A stretch of DNA of 5,631 nt from Bacillota bacterium. GTDB lineage: Bacteria > Bacillota > Clostridia > Christensenellales > Aristaeellaceae. Where the stretch lies: NCBI GenBank assembly GCA_023435435.1, contig JAEYRW010000025.1, forward strand, positions 1 through 5,631, written 5' to 3'. The position numbers and the translations under genes were made by a program. Each line of letters opens with the position of its first letter. The first letter of the stretch is position 1. This document shows, piece after piece, positions 5,303-5,631 of the stretch. Under the pieces are notes generated by a model. That model ran no database searches. It saw nothing but the letters and a program-made list of their open reading frames with translations, and was not told the origin of the DNA.

Positions 5303-5623
5303 ATGTCAAGAGGCAGTTGGTCCTGCCTTCCGCCGCGGCCCTGTCCGCCGGATCCCTGCCCGCCCATGCCGCGACCGCCCATGAACCCGTGCATGCCGTC
5401 CAATTGCGGCTGCGGGAACGGCGACGCGTCCATGCGCGTCAGGCTCTTCGAACCGCGGCACTGCGAACCCAGGTGCGGCTGCTCCATGCCGCCGGCCGCG
5501 CCGCCCGTCACCATATGCAACCCCTGGAACCCCAACGAAATCGCCGTCGTTACCCTCAGCCTCGACGAATGCGGCAACCTCGTCGTGTGCGTCCGCCGCG
5601 AGAACCGCTGCGGATGGAGGTAG
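5303..5623 (+). CDS. Small Cys/Pro-rich protein of unknown function
   Basis: This 106-residue protein is not assigned to a family. It has 13 cysteines and 21 prolines. The first 32 residues are a low-complexity proline-cysteine tract with CPPDPCPPMPRPP (14-26). A middle part has CGC motifs (35-37 and 58-60), and the C-terminal third (72-106) looks folded, with NPWNPNEIAVVTLSLDECG (73-91) then NLVVCVRRENRC, suggestive of a short beta hairpin. There is no signal peptide or membrane helix, and the net charge appears positive because of many arginines. The start is supported by AAAGGA (5288-5293), 9 bases before the ATG. The coding is plausible rather than a shadow because it has a ribosome site, a divergent position and a coherent conserved-looking C-terminus. 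Cys-rich small proteins of this style occur among spore coat proteins of spore-forming Firmicutes, so a coat or cross-linked structural role is a guess; metal binding is another possibility. Confidence 0.72.
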   Translation: MSRGSWSCLPPRPCPPDPCPPMPRPPMNPCMPSNCGCGNGDASMRVRLFEPRHCEPRCGCSMPPAAPPVTICNPWNPNEIAVVTLSLDECGNLVVCVRRENRCGWR

Positions 5624-5631
5624 AACAGGGA

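Noticed and set aside
5134..5577. A 147-codon minus-strand open frame opposite the Cys/Pro-rich gene
   Set aside because: It overlaps the start of yitT in another frame, lacks a ribosome site, and its Gly/Gln-rich middle is just the complement of the Pro/Cys codons of the plus-strand gene. The plus-strand gene has the better start signals.

Overview
The window is a GC-rich segment that looks like a Gram-positive, probably clostridial, chromosome. The evidence is a T-box leader in front of a hisS-aspS operon, an ECF-type thiamine transporter ThiT under a TPP riboswitch, a YitT-family membrane protein, and strong GGAGG-type ribosome binding sites. High GC with these families suggests a high-GC member of the Clostridia, but the species cannot be named from the sequence.

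Layout, in the direction of transcription of the main block (minus strand, right to left). A YitT-family membrane protein gene (5234 to 4374) is followed within a few bases by a near-perfect housekeeping promoter (4357 to 4328). A T-box leader RNA comes next (about 4321 to 4097), then hisS (4063 to 2804) and aspS (2801 to 1020), which are separated by only 2 bases. After aspS there is a likely promoter, a TPP riboswitch (991 to 910) with a well-formed antiterminator/terminator switch (down to 861), and then thiT (839 to 12). On the plus strand, divergent from yitT, a short gene (5303 to 5623) encodes a 106-residue protein very rich in cysteine and proline, of unknown function.

The two RNA switches hold most of the regulatory information. 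The T-box leader should let hisS-aspS transcription proceed when a cognate tRNA is uncharged. Its apparent specifier codon (GAC) and its T-box bulge (TGGC, which fits a tRNA with discriminator G73) both point to tRNA-Asp rather than tRNA-His, although hisS is the first gene. The TPP riboswitch should stop transcription before thiT when thiamine pyrophosphate is plentiful. A nine-base segment that includes the 3' strand of P1 is exactly complementary to the top of the terminator hairpin, which gives a simple mechanism.

No mobile element, CRISPR array, tRNA or rRNA gene was seen. I did not find a clearly new multi-gene system. The items most worth a second look are the Asp-type T-box in front of hisS, the thiT switch, the extra N-terminal membrane helices of ThiT, and the Cys/Pro-rich small protein.
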